17,180 bases of DNA from an uncultured Gemmatimonadota bacterium (GCA_946887155.1 CAMPKM010000018.1:1-17180), one strand, 5' to 3'. Shown: positions 5,216-13,259, counted from the stretch's first letter. The notes: generated by a model not told the origin, from the sequence alone. A program made the numbers and translations.

Positions 5216-7899
5216 TGCCGCCGATGCGACAAGGACTCCGGAAGTTTCTCCACCTGCCACGTTCGGCTGACCGCATCCGCGACGACGTGGACGACGAGAT
5301 CCGTTTCGATCTCGACATGCGGACACAGGCGCTCATGCGCGAGGGTCTCGACCCTGACGAGGCTCGGCGACGGGCGTTGACGGAATTCGGCAATGTGGAG
5401 GCGACGCGTCGCTACTGCGAAGCGATCGACCGGCAAGTCGAGGCTGATCAGCGGCGCAGCGACCGACTCGGCGACCTCCGAAGCGACCTTGTGCTCGCAG
5501 TCCGCTCGATGCGGCGCGCCCCGGCGTTCGCCGTCATCGTCCTCGCGACACTGGCACTCGGCATTGGCGCGAACACGACGATCTTCTCGATCGTCCGCCG
5601 TACGCTCATCGCGCCGCTGCCGTATCGGGACCCTGCCGCGCTCTATCGGCTCTACACCACGCCGACAGTAGGCTCGAGCGACACCGACAAATTATCGGCC
5701 GTGGAACTCGCCGAGCTGTCGAATACGAGCCGATCGGTTACCGGCGTTGCGCAATTCGGCAACTACGGCGGTGCAACCTACACCGACGGCCAGATTGCCG
5801 AGCCGTGGCAGTCGGCGCAGGTGTCGCTGTCGTTCTTCGACGTGCTTGGAGTGGCACCAGCACTCGGCCGCCGGTTCCTCGACGACGACATCGCCGCTGG
5901 CGCCGAGCCTGTCGTTATGCTCGGGCATGCGATCTGGCAACGCGTGTTCGCCGGTGACCCGGGTATTGTCGGGCGCACGGTCCAGCTCAACGACCGGGAT
6001 TACCGAGTCGTCGGCGTGCTGCCTCGCACGTTCGTTGGACCGACGTTCACGGCGGACGTATTGCTGCCGCTCAATACTCCGGGCGTTCTTCGTAACGCCC
6101 GGGCGAACAGGGCGAGAGTGTGGCGCAGCGTCGTGCGGCTGCATGATGGTGCAACGCTGGAGGCGTTCGCGTCAGAACTTGCGCTGGTACGGTCGCGGGT
6201 TGCGTCCCAATACCCGGAGTTCGCGACCGCCGGGGCGATTCGGCCCGTCCCGCTCCACACTGCGATGCTCGATGGCGGGAAGTCGGTCCTGCTGCTCGTG
6301 ATGGCCGGCGCCGCGCTCGTGCTGGTCGTGACGTGCGTCAACATCGCGGGTCTGTTCCTGTCGCGGGCGACGCGGCGTCATCGCGAGGTGAGCCTGCGCG
6401 TCGCGTTAGGTGCCAGCCGGGGGCGGCTCATGCGGCAGTTACTCACCGAGAGCGTGGTCTACGCGGTCAGCGGAGGCGTTCTAGGAGTCCTCCTGGCCGT
6501 GATGACGAAGGAAACCGTCGTCGGGTTCGCGGGGTCGTCGCTGCCGCCGCTTGGTGAGGTGCAGATTGATTCGGCTGTTCTCGCCTTCGCCGCGGCCGTG
6601 TCAGTGCTCTGCGGTTTGCTATTCGGTCTCTTGCCCGCCATGGCGGCCGTCTCGGGCGATCCGCGCAACGCGCTCGCGGAAACGGGCAGCCGGACGTCGT
6701 CGCAAGGACGGTCGGGTGCACGTGGCACGCGCGTGCTGGTGGCGGCGCAGCTGGCCCTGGCCGTCGTGCTCGTCATTGGGGCCGGTCTGCTCGTCCGGAC
6801 CTTCGTGACGCTGGTGAACGCCGACGTTGGATATCGCGCCGACGCCAGTACCATCACCTTTCGCGTCAACCTGCCGGGCAGTCGGTATGACGATGCGAAC
6901 ACGCGCGCCGGTTTCACCGAGAGCTTCGTGGAACGCGTGCGCGAGCTGCAGGGAGTGCTCGCGGCCGGGTACACCGCGGTGGCGCCCTGGAACGGCGGCC
7001 TGATGACGGTTGGCTTTCAGGTAGATGGGCGGACGATCGATGACACCGATATACCTAACGTCGAGTACGCAACGGCCTCCGACGGATTCTTCGACGCGCT
7101 CGGCATTCCGCTGCGCGCCGGGCGTGCGTTCAATGCGGCCGATCGACTGGGCTCTGCGCCGGTAATCGTCGTGAGTGAGAGCGTGGTGCGGCGATTCTGG
7201 CCCGGCGCGAGCCCGCTCGGTGCCCGGGTACGACTCGGCACGGGATCATCCGGTGCGGATGAGATCTTCGAAGTGGTCGGTGTCGTTGGGGATGTCCGTC
7301 CCGGCGTGATGGCGGAGAAAAATGCAACGGTCTATCTGTCGGAGCGTCAACGGGTCGGCTTTGGCGGCGAATTCGCGATTCACACGGCCGGCGACGCGAT
7401 GGTGTTGCTTCCCGCGATCCGCCAGGTGCTACGCGAGCTCGACCCGCGGCTGCCAATCTTTCGGCCGCGGCCCATGCAGGCCGTGCTGGAAGGCGAAGCG
7501 GCTCGACAACGGCTGGCGATGATTCTCATGGGCGCGTTCGCCGCCCTCGCGCTCGTGCTTTCATCGATGGGACTCTACGGCGTGCTGGCTTATGCGGTCG
7601 CCGGTCGCGCGCGCGAGTTTGGTATCCGGTCGGCGCTGGGTGCGCGTCGTTCGACGATCCTGGCCCTCGTGTTCCGGCAGGGGATGGTGACGACCGTCGC
7701 CGGCGTTATCTGCGGCGTCGTCATTGCGGCGATGGCAACACGATTTCTCGGTTCGCTCCTCGTTGGCATTTCGGCGCACGACGCCATGACTTTCGCGCTC
7801 GCGCCGTTGCTGCTGTTCGTGGTCGCGGCGCTGGCGTGTGTGATTCCCGCATGGACGGCAACGCGGGTCCAGCCGGTCGATGCGTTGAGATCGGAGTAG
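5215..7899 (+). CDS. ADOP-family FtsX/MacB-like ABC transporter permease
   Basis: The 894-residue protein is a duplicated orphan permease (ADOP type) with two MacB-periplasmic-core plus FtsX halves in one chain. A cytoplasmic N-terminal extension (about 1-95, including DDVDDEIRFDLDMRTQAL and LTEFGN) precedes the first helix (about 104-124, ending LALGIGANTTIFSIV). Further helices lie near 359-383, 415-435, 451-476, 508-535, 766-795, 823-845 and 858-885. REVSLRVALGASRGRLMRQ and the second-half REFGIRSALGARRSTI are the paired coupling loops. MacB-like proteins move substrates or signals across the envelope with a separate ATPase; none is encoded nearby. The start is GTG at 5215, overlapping padR; ATG 5224 is an alternative. 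The substrate cannot be inferred. Confidence 0.93.
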   Translation: MPPMRQGLRKFLHLPRSADRIRDDVDDEIRFDLDMRTQALMREGLDPDEARRRALTEFGNVEATRRYCEAIDRQVEADQRRSDRLGDLRSDLVLAVRSMRRAPAFAVIVLATLALGIGANTTIFSIVRRTLIAPLPYRDPAALYRLYTTPTVGSSDTDKLSAVELAELSNTSRSVTGVAQFGNYGGATYTDGQIAEPWQSAQVSLSFFDVLGVAPALGRRFLDDDIAAGAEPVVMLGHAIWQRVFAGDPGIVGRTVQLNDRDYRVVGVLPRTFVGPTFTADVLLPLNTPGVLRNARANRARVWRSVVRLHDGATLEAFASELALVRSRVASQYPEFATAGAIRPVPLHTAMLDGGKSVLLLVMAGAALVLVVTCVNIAGLFLSRATRRHREVSLRVALGASRGRLMRQLLTESVVYAVSGGVLGVLLAVMTKETVVGFAGSSLPPLGEVQIDSAVLAFAAAVSVLCGLLFGLLPAMAAVSGDPRNALAETGSRTSSQGRSGARGTRVLVAAQLALAVVLVIGAGLLVRTFVTLVNADVGYRADASTITFRVNLPGSRYDDANTRAGFTESFVERVRELQGVLAAGYTAVAPWNGGLMTVGFQVDGRTIDDTDIPNVEYATASDGFFDALGIPLRAGRAFNAADRLGSAPVIVVSESVVRRFWPGASPLGARVRLGTGSSGADEIFEVVGVVGDVRPGVMAEKNATVYLSERQRVGFGGEFAIHTAGDAMVLLPAIRQVLRELDPRLPIFRPRPMQAVLEGEAARQRLAMILMGAFAALALVLSSMGLYGVLAYAVAGRAREFGIRSALGARRSTILALVFRQGMVTTVAGVICGVVIAAMATRFLGSLLVGISAHDAMTFALAPLLLFVVAALACVIPAWTATRVQPVDALRSE

Positions 7900-7911
7900 C
7901 CGTCGAGGACG

Positions 7912-7955
7912 ACATCATCGCCTGTGGCTTACATGCCGTAATGAATCGATGATGT
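7912..7955. terminator. Inverted repeat at convergent gene ends (possible terminator)
   Basis: ACATCATCG (7912-7920) is the exact reverse complement of 7947-7955, with a 26-nt loop. It lies 12 bp after the permease stop and covers the last codons of the convergent SARP gene. The stem is not GC-rich and no T-run follows, so a termination role is only possible. Confidence 0.3.
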
Positions 7956-9879
7956 GGTGTTGAGAGCCTGGAAGATCGTTGATCCACGGCAACCTGTTCA
8001 GGAATGCATCGAACCGCGGATTCGCGCGTAGAAAGTCCATGAGCGGATCGAACGGAACCACGTACAACATCATGGATCGTTCGGCGAACATCTCGTCGAG
8101 CCACAGCAATGTGGAATCCTCATGCTGCCGGAGCGCGTAATTCACCATGAACGCGTCCGGGGGAACCCACGCTGTGCGGCGTATCGCGTGGAGACGATCC
8201 AGCCGAATACGGAACGTCGCCTCGATTGCAGAATCCCTCCGCGCCGGCGTCAGCGGCTCGACGAAAAGGGAAAGGACGGTCGAGTCGCGCTGGGCCGTCG
8301 CTCGAGAGCGAAGTTCCGTCGCGACATCATCGCGTTCCCCGGCGCACAGCAGGGACGCCAATAACGGTCCATCGGCCGCAGCCTCACGGATTTCCGGCGG
8401 ATAGCGCCGATAGGTATCCACGGCCTCCCGACAGCGATGCGCGAAGAACAAACTCGACATCACCTGGTAGCTGTACCGGGCCGACAGCGGTTCAGAGGCG
8501 GCATTGGCGTGTTTGATCGACAAGGACACATCGAACTCGCCTCGCCAGCGGTGCCACGTCGCCAACATGTTCAGCAGTGGTTCGTCACCCGGATGAAGCA
8601 CAAGGGCGATGTCGAGTCGTGACTTCGTCCGTTTCATGTCCCAGTTGCCCCACATCTCGATGCCGACGAGCGCCTCGTGAGCCATGGACAACGAAGTGTC
8701 CAGGGCCATCGCCTGACGAGCGGCAGCGATCGCTTTCGGGATTGCGTCGCGCGGAGGCATGAGAGTAAAGCCGGCATGTAACTCTGCAACTGCGAGTCCG
8801 GCCCACCCCGGCGCGTAGTGCGGTGCGTCGTGTGTCAATGTCGTGAACGTTTCTCGAGCCTCCCTCACTTTGCGATTGACGATCTGCGATCGTCCGCGGA
8901 GATACCGTTGGAGCAACGCAGTATCAGCGCCCCAGCGGCCATCCAGCCCGGCAGCAATAGCAGCGGTATCGGCCGCTGGGTCAGTCGAGTCAGCCGGACG
9001 CCACCAGACCACCCCTGCCAGCAATAGCGCCAGACCCGATGCGATGACACCGAAACGACTGCGACGGAAATTCTCTGATTGGCGTGTCGATACGGTCGCA
9101 ACGGGCGACGTCTCGTGCGTTCCCCTGGGTGCCTGACGACTGTCACGTTTCGCGGACGCGGTCTCGGCAGCGCGGTCCAGTACGGCTCTCGTCTCCGGCG
9201 ACGGGTCCGCGTCGTATTCAGCTCGCTGTCGTTCGGCGAACACGCCGTACACGCGCCGTGCCGCGGCATGATCGCCGGCGTCCATCAACAGCTGGAGGTA
9301 TCGACGGAGTGATCGTTCGTCGTCAGGCGACAGTTCGCAGGCAAAAGCCGCCGTTCGGATAGCTCCGGCCATATCAGCTGCGACAATCCGTTCTTCGATC
9401 GCCGAGTGTGCTGCGTTCACGGCCATCATCGTCAGGCGGGATCGTTCATTGTCGAGCCAGAGTGCAAAATCGACGGCGCCATCGACATGAAATCCGTTGA
9501 GGAACGGAGCATTGAATGACGTGACGGCATCTTGCCATCGCCCGTCGGAGACGGCACGCTCGAACTCCAGCGCGTCGGATGTAATCGTGCCCGGGGCAAC
9601 GGTTACAAAGTTCTCGCCCACGGACAGGATGGCGCCCTCGCCCAGTGCCAATCGCAGACGGTGGAGCGCGTTCCGCAACGCCTGCCGTCCCGAAGCCTGA
9701 TCCGCTTCCGGCCAAAGCAGCGCGATCAGCGTGTCGCGCGAATGCTGACCGTGTGGACGAGCGACGACCAGGTAAGCCAGCAAGGCCAGCAGGCGAGGCT
9801 GCGTGACCAGCGTGCCGGAACCCGGTTCACCGGTCGTCACCGAAAGCGCTCCCAGGTCACGGAGCCGAATTGGAGCCAT
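7915..9879 (-). CDS. Membrane-anchored SARP/BTAD-type transcriptional regulator
   Basis: This 654-residue protein joins three parts. Residues about 5-88 form an OmpR-like winged helix of SARP type (RLLALLAYLVV, RDTLIALLWPEAD, ALRNALHRLRLALG). Residues about 93-237 form the bacterial transcriptional activation domain, an alpha-solenoid (DGRWQDAVTSFNAPFLNGF, ERSLRRYLQLLMDAGDHAAARRVY). A linker leads to a single transmembrane helix near 276-294 (VIASGLALLLAGVVWW). The C-terminal 350 residues look like degenerate TPR repeats (WAGLAVAELHAGF, AIAAARQAMALDTSLSMAHEAL) and should lie outside the membrane. It may be a one-protein transmembrane sensor-activator. It is divergent from the beta-helix lipoprotein gene, a natural target. 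The ATG at 9879 has a weak GGGCGG upstream. Confidence 0.9.
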   Translation of the reverse strand: MAPIRLRDLGALSVTTGEPGSGTLVTQPRLLALLAYLVVARPHGQHSRDTLIALLWPEADQASGRQALRNALHRLRLALGEGAILSVGENFVTVAPGTITSDALEFERAVSDGRWQDAVTSFNAPFLNGFHVDGAVDFALWLDNERSRLTMMAVNAAHSAIEERIVAADMAGAIRTAAFACELSPDDERSLRRYLQLLMDAGDHAAARRVYGVFAERQRAEYDADPSPETRAVLDRAAETASAKRDSRQAPRGTHETSPVATVSTRQSENFRRSRFGVIASGLALLLAGVVWWRPADSTDPAADTAAIAAGLDGRWGADTALLQRYLRGRSQIVNRKVREARETFTTLTHDAPHYAPGWAGLAVAELHAGFTLMPPRDAIPKAIAAARQAMALDTSLSMAHEALVGIEMWGNWDMKRTKSRLDIALVLHPGDEPLLNMLATWHRWRGEFDVSLSIKHANAASEPLSARYSYQVMSSLFFAHRCREAVDTYRRYPPEIREAAADGPLLASLLCAGERDDVATELRSRATAQRDSTVLSLFVEPLTPARRDSAIEATFRIRLDRLHAIRRTAWVPPDAFMVNYALRQHEDSTLLWLDEMFAERSMMLYVVPFDPLMDFLRANPRFDAFLNRLPWINDLPGSQHHIIDSLRHVSHRR

Positions 9880-9936
9880 TACCGCCCGAATCAGTGCGTT
9901 GTGCGACGGGCGAACCCCGTCTGACAGGTCGACCCA

Positions 9937-9942
9937 AGTATA
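9937..9942 (-). promoter_or_regulatory. Candidate -10 box for the SARP gene
   Basis: Read on the minus strand this is TATACT, five of six matches to the consensus and preceded by TG, about 58 nt before the ATG. No good -35 box lies 16-18 nt upstream, so the call is tentative. Confidence 0.35.
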
Positions 9943-9950
9943 CAGTGCAA

Positions 9951-10015
9951 TTTGGCGTCAGCGAGGTTCGACGGATGATCTCCCGAATCGCCCGGAAGCG
10001 GAATGAGACGCCAAA
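9951..10015. promoter_or_regulatory. 9-bp inverted repeat in the divergent regulatory region
   Basis: TTTGGCGTC (9951-9959) and GACGCCAAA (10007-10015) are exact reverse complements 47 bp apart. They lie centrally between two divergent starts (9879 and 10095). They could be two half-sites for the SARP regulator or a loop-forming operator pair. The repeat is seen; the role is inferred. Confidence 0.45.
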
Positions 10016-10026
10016 GAGACAGTTAG

Positions 10027-10051
10027 TTGACGGCTCACGGCAAGATTGCCG
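10027..10051 (+). promoter_or_regulatory. Candidate -35 box and dyad before the beta-helix gene
   Basis: TTGACG (10027-10032) resembles a -35 box, but no good -10 box stands at normal distance. The dyad CGGCAA-GA-TTGCCG (10038-10051) sits in the would-be spacer. A poor -10 plus a protein-binding dyad would fit an activator-dependent promoter. Tentative. Confidence 0.4.
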
Positions 10052-10083
10052 CCCACGATGTCATCGAACGGCAACTTTATCCG

Positions 10084-10089
10084 AAGGAG
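10084..10089 (+). promoter_or_regulatory. Ribosome-binding site fixing the beta-helix start
   Basis: AAGGAG five bases before the ATG at 10095 is a strong Shine-Dalgarno sequence. It excludes the longer in-frame start at 9870, which would overlap the SARP gene start and hide the lipoprotein signal. Confidence 0.85.
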
Positions 10090-10094
10090 ATGTA

Positions 10095-11294
10095 ATGCGA
10101 ACACGCCCCGCTTCCGTTGTCACCGCCCTGATCGTGGTCGTAAGTGGCTGTGCCGAGACCACGCCCACGGCTACGAATCCCCGCCTGCTTGGTGATCACG
10201 TCCCGCTGGCGGCATATGGCACGGTCGTGCGGGTCAGGGACGCGAACGAGCTTTACGACGCCCTCAATAACACGGCGTACATCGGTGCAACCGTCCTGCT
10301 CGCGGCGGGCAACTATGCCCTCGACCCCACGCGGCCAAACAACGGCCGGCTAGAGTTGCAGGCGGATATGTCGTTGATGGGTGAGGGGGGCGATCCGACG
10401 AAGGTTGTAATCGATGCGTCGGCATTGCCGGCCAGCAGCTACCTGCGTCCTGACGGCCAGCAAACGGGCGCGATCCGCGTCGGCCGCGGGTTGAATGGCA
10501 TCTCCTGGCTGACCGTGCAAAAAGCCTCGGCAGGCGTCGCGGCAATCGAGGCGGATTTTCAGTCGGCCATCCCTTCCCGCGTGCGGATATCGCACGTGGT
10601 AGTCCACGGAAACCGCCGGGGAATCGATCTGCGAAGCTTTGGGCCCGGTTCGGCGGGCCGCGTACTCATCGCGGAAATCTTCGACAGCGATATCCGCGAC
10701 AACATCCTGCAGATGGGGCAGGGGGTCCGGATCGTCAACCAGGCCGGGGCGACAGGTGCAGTAATCAGCGTGACGATGGCGAGGAACAGGATTCACCACA
10801 ATCGGCTTGGCTGTCTTGCCGCGAACAACAACGTTTCGAATGGAACCGTGACGGTCGTTTCGACAAGTGATCAGTTTGACAACAACGAAAGCGGTTGCGG
10901 CGTCTCCGCTGGCATTGCGACTGATGTCGCGCCGGTGCAGTTCAATACGGTGAGCTTCGCGGCGTACAGAAGCACGTTCCGGAACAACACGGGGCTGGCG
11001 GTTCCAGGATCCCCGCCACCAGCCGGCGTCGTGATTGAGGGCGGAGCCAGGGCATCGACAGGCACGGCATCGTACAACACAGTCTCTGTCTTTCTGCAGA
11101 ATCCTGTATTCCTCAACAATGCGCAGTCAGTCGATGTGCGCACCTGGGCGGCGCGCTCCACGACTGGAGCGCCAGCAGGTTCAAACAATGTCGCAGCGGT
11201 GGTCATAGGCGGCGCCCCGAACGCCAATGAAGTACACGTGGCCAGCGAGCCACCGCCGCCGGGCAGCAACATCGTCAGCGTGGTGAAGTACTGA
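10095..11294 (+). CDS. Right-handed beta-helix (pectin-lyase-fold) lipoprotein
   Basis: The 399-residue product has a lipoprotein signal ending VVVSGC, with Cys19 as lipidation site, so it should be envelope-anchored. The rest reads as a parallel beta-helix. An opening VVRVRDANELYDALNN...GATVLLAAGNYAL resembles the start of pectate-lyase-like proteins. Successive coils carry Asn-rich turns: MARNRIHHNRLG, SDQFDNNESG, RSTFRNNTG and NPVFLNNAQ. Two late cysteines in neighbouring coils (GC-LAANN and SGCG) could form a disulfide. I do not see a recognisable lyase active site, so polysaccharide binding or degradation is only a family-level guess. The gene is divergent from the SARP regulator, its likely controller, and is followed by a strong hairpin. 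Confidence 0.82.
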   Translation: MRTRPASVVTALIVVVSGCAETTPTATNPRLLGDHVPLAAYGTVVRVRDANELYDALNNTAYIGATVLLAAGNYALDPTRPNNGRLELQADMSLMGEGGDPTKVVIDASALPASSYLRPDGQQTGAIRVGRGLNGISWLTVQKASAGVAAIEADFQSAIPSRVRISHVVVHGNRRGIDLRSFGPGSAGRVLIAEIFDSDIRDNILQMGQGVRIVNQAGATGAVISVTMARNRIHHNRLGCLAANNNVSNGTVTVVSTSDQFDNNESGCGVSAGIATDVAPVQFNTVSFAAYRSTFRNNTGLAVPGSPPPAGVVIEGGARASTGTASYNTVSVFLQNPVFLNNAQSVDVRTWAARSTTGAPAGSNNVAAVVIGGAPNANEVHVASEPPPPGSNIVSVVKY

Positions 11295-11304
11295 CGACTG
11301 GTGA

Positions 11305-11332
11305 GTGCGGGCTCCTGCCTCGGAGCCCGCAC
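11305..11332. terminator. Strong 11-bp hairpin after the beta-helix gene
   Basis: GTGCGGGCTCC (11305-11315) pairs perfectly with GGAGCCCGCAC (11322-11332) around a 6-nt loop. It starts ten bases after the stop codon and lies between convergent genes, so it probably ends transcription in both directions. There is no U-tract on either side, which is common for terminators in GC-rich genomes. Confidence 0.75.
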
Positions 11333-11365
11333 GTGTACTGCGGCTCACTCAGCGCGTTCGCAGCG

Positions 11366-11791
11366 TTACTTGATCGGGCCCTGACCCTGCGCCGGGTGCA
11401 GCATGGCGCGACAGTACTTGCTGGTCGCGTTGACACCGCACGGCTCCTTTACGCCGCGTGCGTTGCCGGAGTAGAGCGCCAGGCCGATCCCGACGACGCC
11501 GGCGATCGCCAGGACGGTGCCTAACACGGCGATCGACTTGAGCGTGACGCTGAGTGACGTCGCCGGCGCCTCGCGCGACTCGGCCACTCGCGCGAGCAGA
11601 CCCCAACCCGCGTAAGCCGCCGACCAACCGGAAAGGAATGCCAGCGACCACCACTGAGGCACGGCGACCAGGAGCGCGGTGGTAGCCGCAACACTGACCA
11701 CGAGCTGAAGGAAGAGCCCAGCCGCGCCGCGCCGCCTGGCGGCGGCTCCCAGCACCGTGTAGACCGTTTCCTGTCCGTGCGCGGCAACCAT
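11366..11791 (-). CDS. Small membrane protein of unknown function (three helices)
   Basis: I do not recognise the family. The 141-residue protein has three hydrophobic segments, around AAGLFLQLVVSVAATTALLV, LAFLSGWSAAYAGWGLLA and IAVLGTVLAIAGVVGIGLAL. A polar C-terminal tail has two cysteines (EPCGVNATSKYC) that could form a disulfide outside the membrane. The frame opens at 11821, but the ATG at 11791 is chosen because GAGGAGA lies just before it. The gene converges on the beta-helix gene and diverges from the SGNH gene. The YTVLGAAARRRGAAG stretch and Ala/Arg-rich start suggest a cytoplasmic N-terminus. No role can be assigned. Confidence 0.75.
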   Translation of the reverse strand: MVAAHGQETVYTVLGAAARRRGAAGLFLQLVVSVAATTALLVAVPQWWSLAFLSGWSAAYAGWGLLARVAESREAPATSLSVTLKSIAVLGTVLAIAGVVGIGLALYSGNARGVKEPCGVNATSKYCRAMLHPAQGQGPIK

Positions 11792-11795
11792 CGCG

Positions 11796-11802
11796 TCTCC
11801 TC
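11796..11802 (-). promoter_or_regulatory. Ribosome-binding site fixing the small membrane protein start
   Basis: Read on the minus strand, GAGGAGA with CGCG before the ATG at 11791 is an excellent Shine-Dalgarno sequence. It argues against the ten-residue-longer start at 11821. Confidence 0.8.
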
Positions 11803-11866
11803 GCAAGTGCCGCCAGAACATTGCACCAACGCCCTGTTGAATGCCACTCGCTGACGCCGTCGCGCC

Positions 11867-11898
11867 CTACGTCATCGTTCTTACCCGTCTACGTCATC
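11867..11898. repeat. 10-bp direct repeat in the divergent spacer
   Basis: CTACGTCATC occurs at 11867-11876 and 11889-11898, a period of 22 bp or about two helix turns. It lies between the small membrane protein and the SGNH gene, where paired activator sites would be expected. The repeat is seen; its function is inferred. Confidence 0.45.
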
Positions 11899-11948
11899 CG
11901 TCCGATGGGGCGGTTCCTTCTTCGCGCCGACCTTGGGTCCTGCGCGAT

Positions 11949-11968
11949 GCGACACACCGCCGTGTCGC
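11949..11968 (+). promoter_or_regulatory. Hairpin in the leader of the SGNH gene
   Basis: GCGACAC (11949-11955) and GTGTCGC (11962-11968) form a perfect 7-bp stem with a 6-nt loop, ending 27 bases before the ATG and 15 before the GGAG. It could be an operator or an mRNA structure. Confidence 0.4.
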
Positions 11969-11995
11969 GCCAGACCCGTGACCGGAGAAGATCCA

Positions 11996-13252
11996 ATGCG
12001 ACGCAGCATCGCAGTCCCAGCGGCAATGGTGTTCATGATCCTCACCGCCTGCTCGGAAGGCAGCACACCGGTTCCTTTGGAACCGGATGCCGACGCCAGC
12101 CAGTCCGAGGGCCGCGGATTCGCCCACCGGCTGTTCGTGGTCGGGACCAGCATCAGCGCCGGTACCTGTTCCGATGGCAACGTCTCGAGCTGCCAGAACA
12201 TGTCGTACGTCGCGCAACTGATCCGGATGATGCACCGGGAGCCGGTCCTGCCCCTGATCAGCGCCCCTGGGTGCCGGGCGCCGTTCTCGGCGCCACTCAT
12301 TTCTTTCAAGCGCACCAGCGGGGAGTCCGTGACCGTGCCGGATGCCACGGTCCAATGCTCGCCTAACGAGCCCGGCGTCGTCCTGCCCACGCAGAACCTC
12401 GCCATCCCGGGCGCACTGACCGCCGAGGCGCTTAACACGCGCCCCGAAGACAGGACCGATCCGTACAGCTCGCAGCTCTATCGCCGGTTCCTGCCAGAAG
12501 GAGCGACGCAGGTGTCGGCCGCGCTCTCCCAGAACCCCAAGTTCGTCATCGTGGAGCTTGGCATAAACGACATCCGGAACGTCCTGTCGGGGATCGCCAT
12601 CCCCGGCGCCACCTTTACTCCCTCCGCGGTTTGGGCCGGTCAGTACAGCGCGGTACTCGACCAGATTGGGAGCGCTACGAAACAGGCGCTCCTGGTTGGA
12701 CTCGGCCGTGAGATCGCCCAGTTGCCGAACCTCCGGCGCGGCAATGAGCTCTGGGCGGATCGAGCAGCATTTCTGGCGGCGTTCAACGTCGAAGTCAGCG
12801 CCACGTGCGATGGAAACCAGAACCTCATCGTTACGAACCTCGTCGTTCCCACCGCGGTCGCGAACGGCCTTGGACGGCGCGCCGCCGGCCTGCCCGCTTC
12901 AGTCCTGAGCTGTCTCGAAGGGGCCGTGAACGCCCAGGATCTCATCCTCACCGCCGCCGAGGAAGCGATCGTGGACGCCCAACTCGTGCAGATGAGCGAT
13001 CACGTTCGTTCCCAGGCGGAAGCCCGCGGCTTCGCCTTCGTCGAACTGGAAGTGTTGTATGGCCTGGACAAGGCGCCCTACAGCGTCGTGGCGCAGATGA
13101 CTACTGGCACGCCCTATGGTCCGAACATCAGCCTCGACGGAGTGCACCCCAGCGCGGCCGGCCAGACCATCATTGCCAACGCGGCATTGCGCGCGATCGA
13201 TGACTGCTACGACATCGGGTTTGGTGGTGCCGTCGGCTCGCGCCATCCCTGA
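11996..13252 (+). CDS. SGNH/GDSL-type hydrolase lipoprotein with variant block I
   Basis: The 418-residue product starts with a lipoprotein signal (MRRSIAVPAAMVFMILTAC), Cys19 being the lipid anchor. The SGNH fold is supported by block I FVVGTSISAG (candidate nucleophile Ser52), a block II-like NLAIPGAL, block III ELGINDIRN (Gly189, Asn191) and block V LDGVHPSAAG (Asp381, His384). Block I reads G-T-S where the family normally has G-D-S; the catalytic Ser, Gly, Asn and His are all present, so an active esterase or lipase is likely. Four cysteines lie in the first third (CSDGN, CQN, GCRAP, QCSP), probably disulfides. Length exceeds simple SGNH enzymes, as in secreted GDSL esterases. GGAG at 11984-11987 supports this start over 11933. 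Confidence 0.87.
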   Translation: MRRSIAVPAAMVFMILTACSEGSTPVPLEPDADASQSEGRGFAHRLFVVGTSISAGTCSDGNVSSCQNMSYVAQLIRMMHREPVLPLISAPGCRAPFSAPLISFKRTSGESVTVPDATVQCSPNEPGVVLPTQNLAIPGALTAEALNTRPEDRTDPYSSQLYRRFLPEGATQVSAALSQNPKFVIVELGINDIRNVLSGIAIPGATFTPSAVWAGQYSAVLDQIGSATKQALLVGLGREIAQLPNLRRGNELWADRAAFLAAFNVEVSATCDGNQNLIVTNLVVPTAVANGLGRRAAGLPASVLSCLEGAVNAQDLILTAAEEAIVDAQLVQMSDHVRSQAEARGFAFVELEVLYGLDKAPYSVVAQMTTGTPYGPNISLDGVHPSAAGQTIIANAALRAIDDCYDIGFGGAVGSRHP

Positions 13253-13259
13253 GCCTTGT

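Noticed and set aside
4335..5393. 352-residue minus-strand open frame across the hydrolase, spacer, PadR and permease start
   Set aside because: Arg/Ser-rich shadow peptide with no family features; it overlaps three well-supported genes and the PadR promoter.
9870..10094. 75-residue longer start for the beta-helix protein
   Set aside because: It would overlap the start of the divergent SARP gene, has no ribosome-binding site and would bury the lipoprotein signal.
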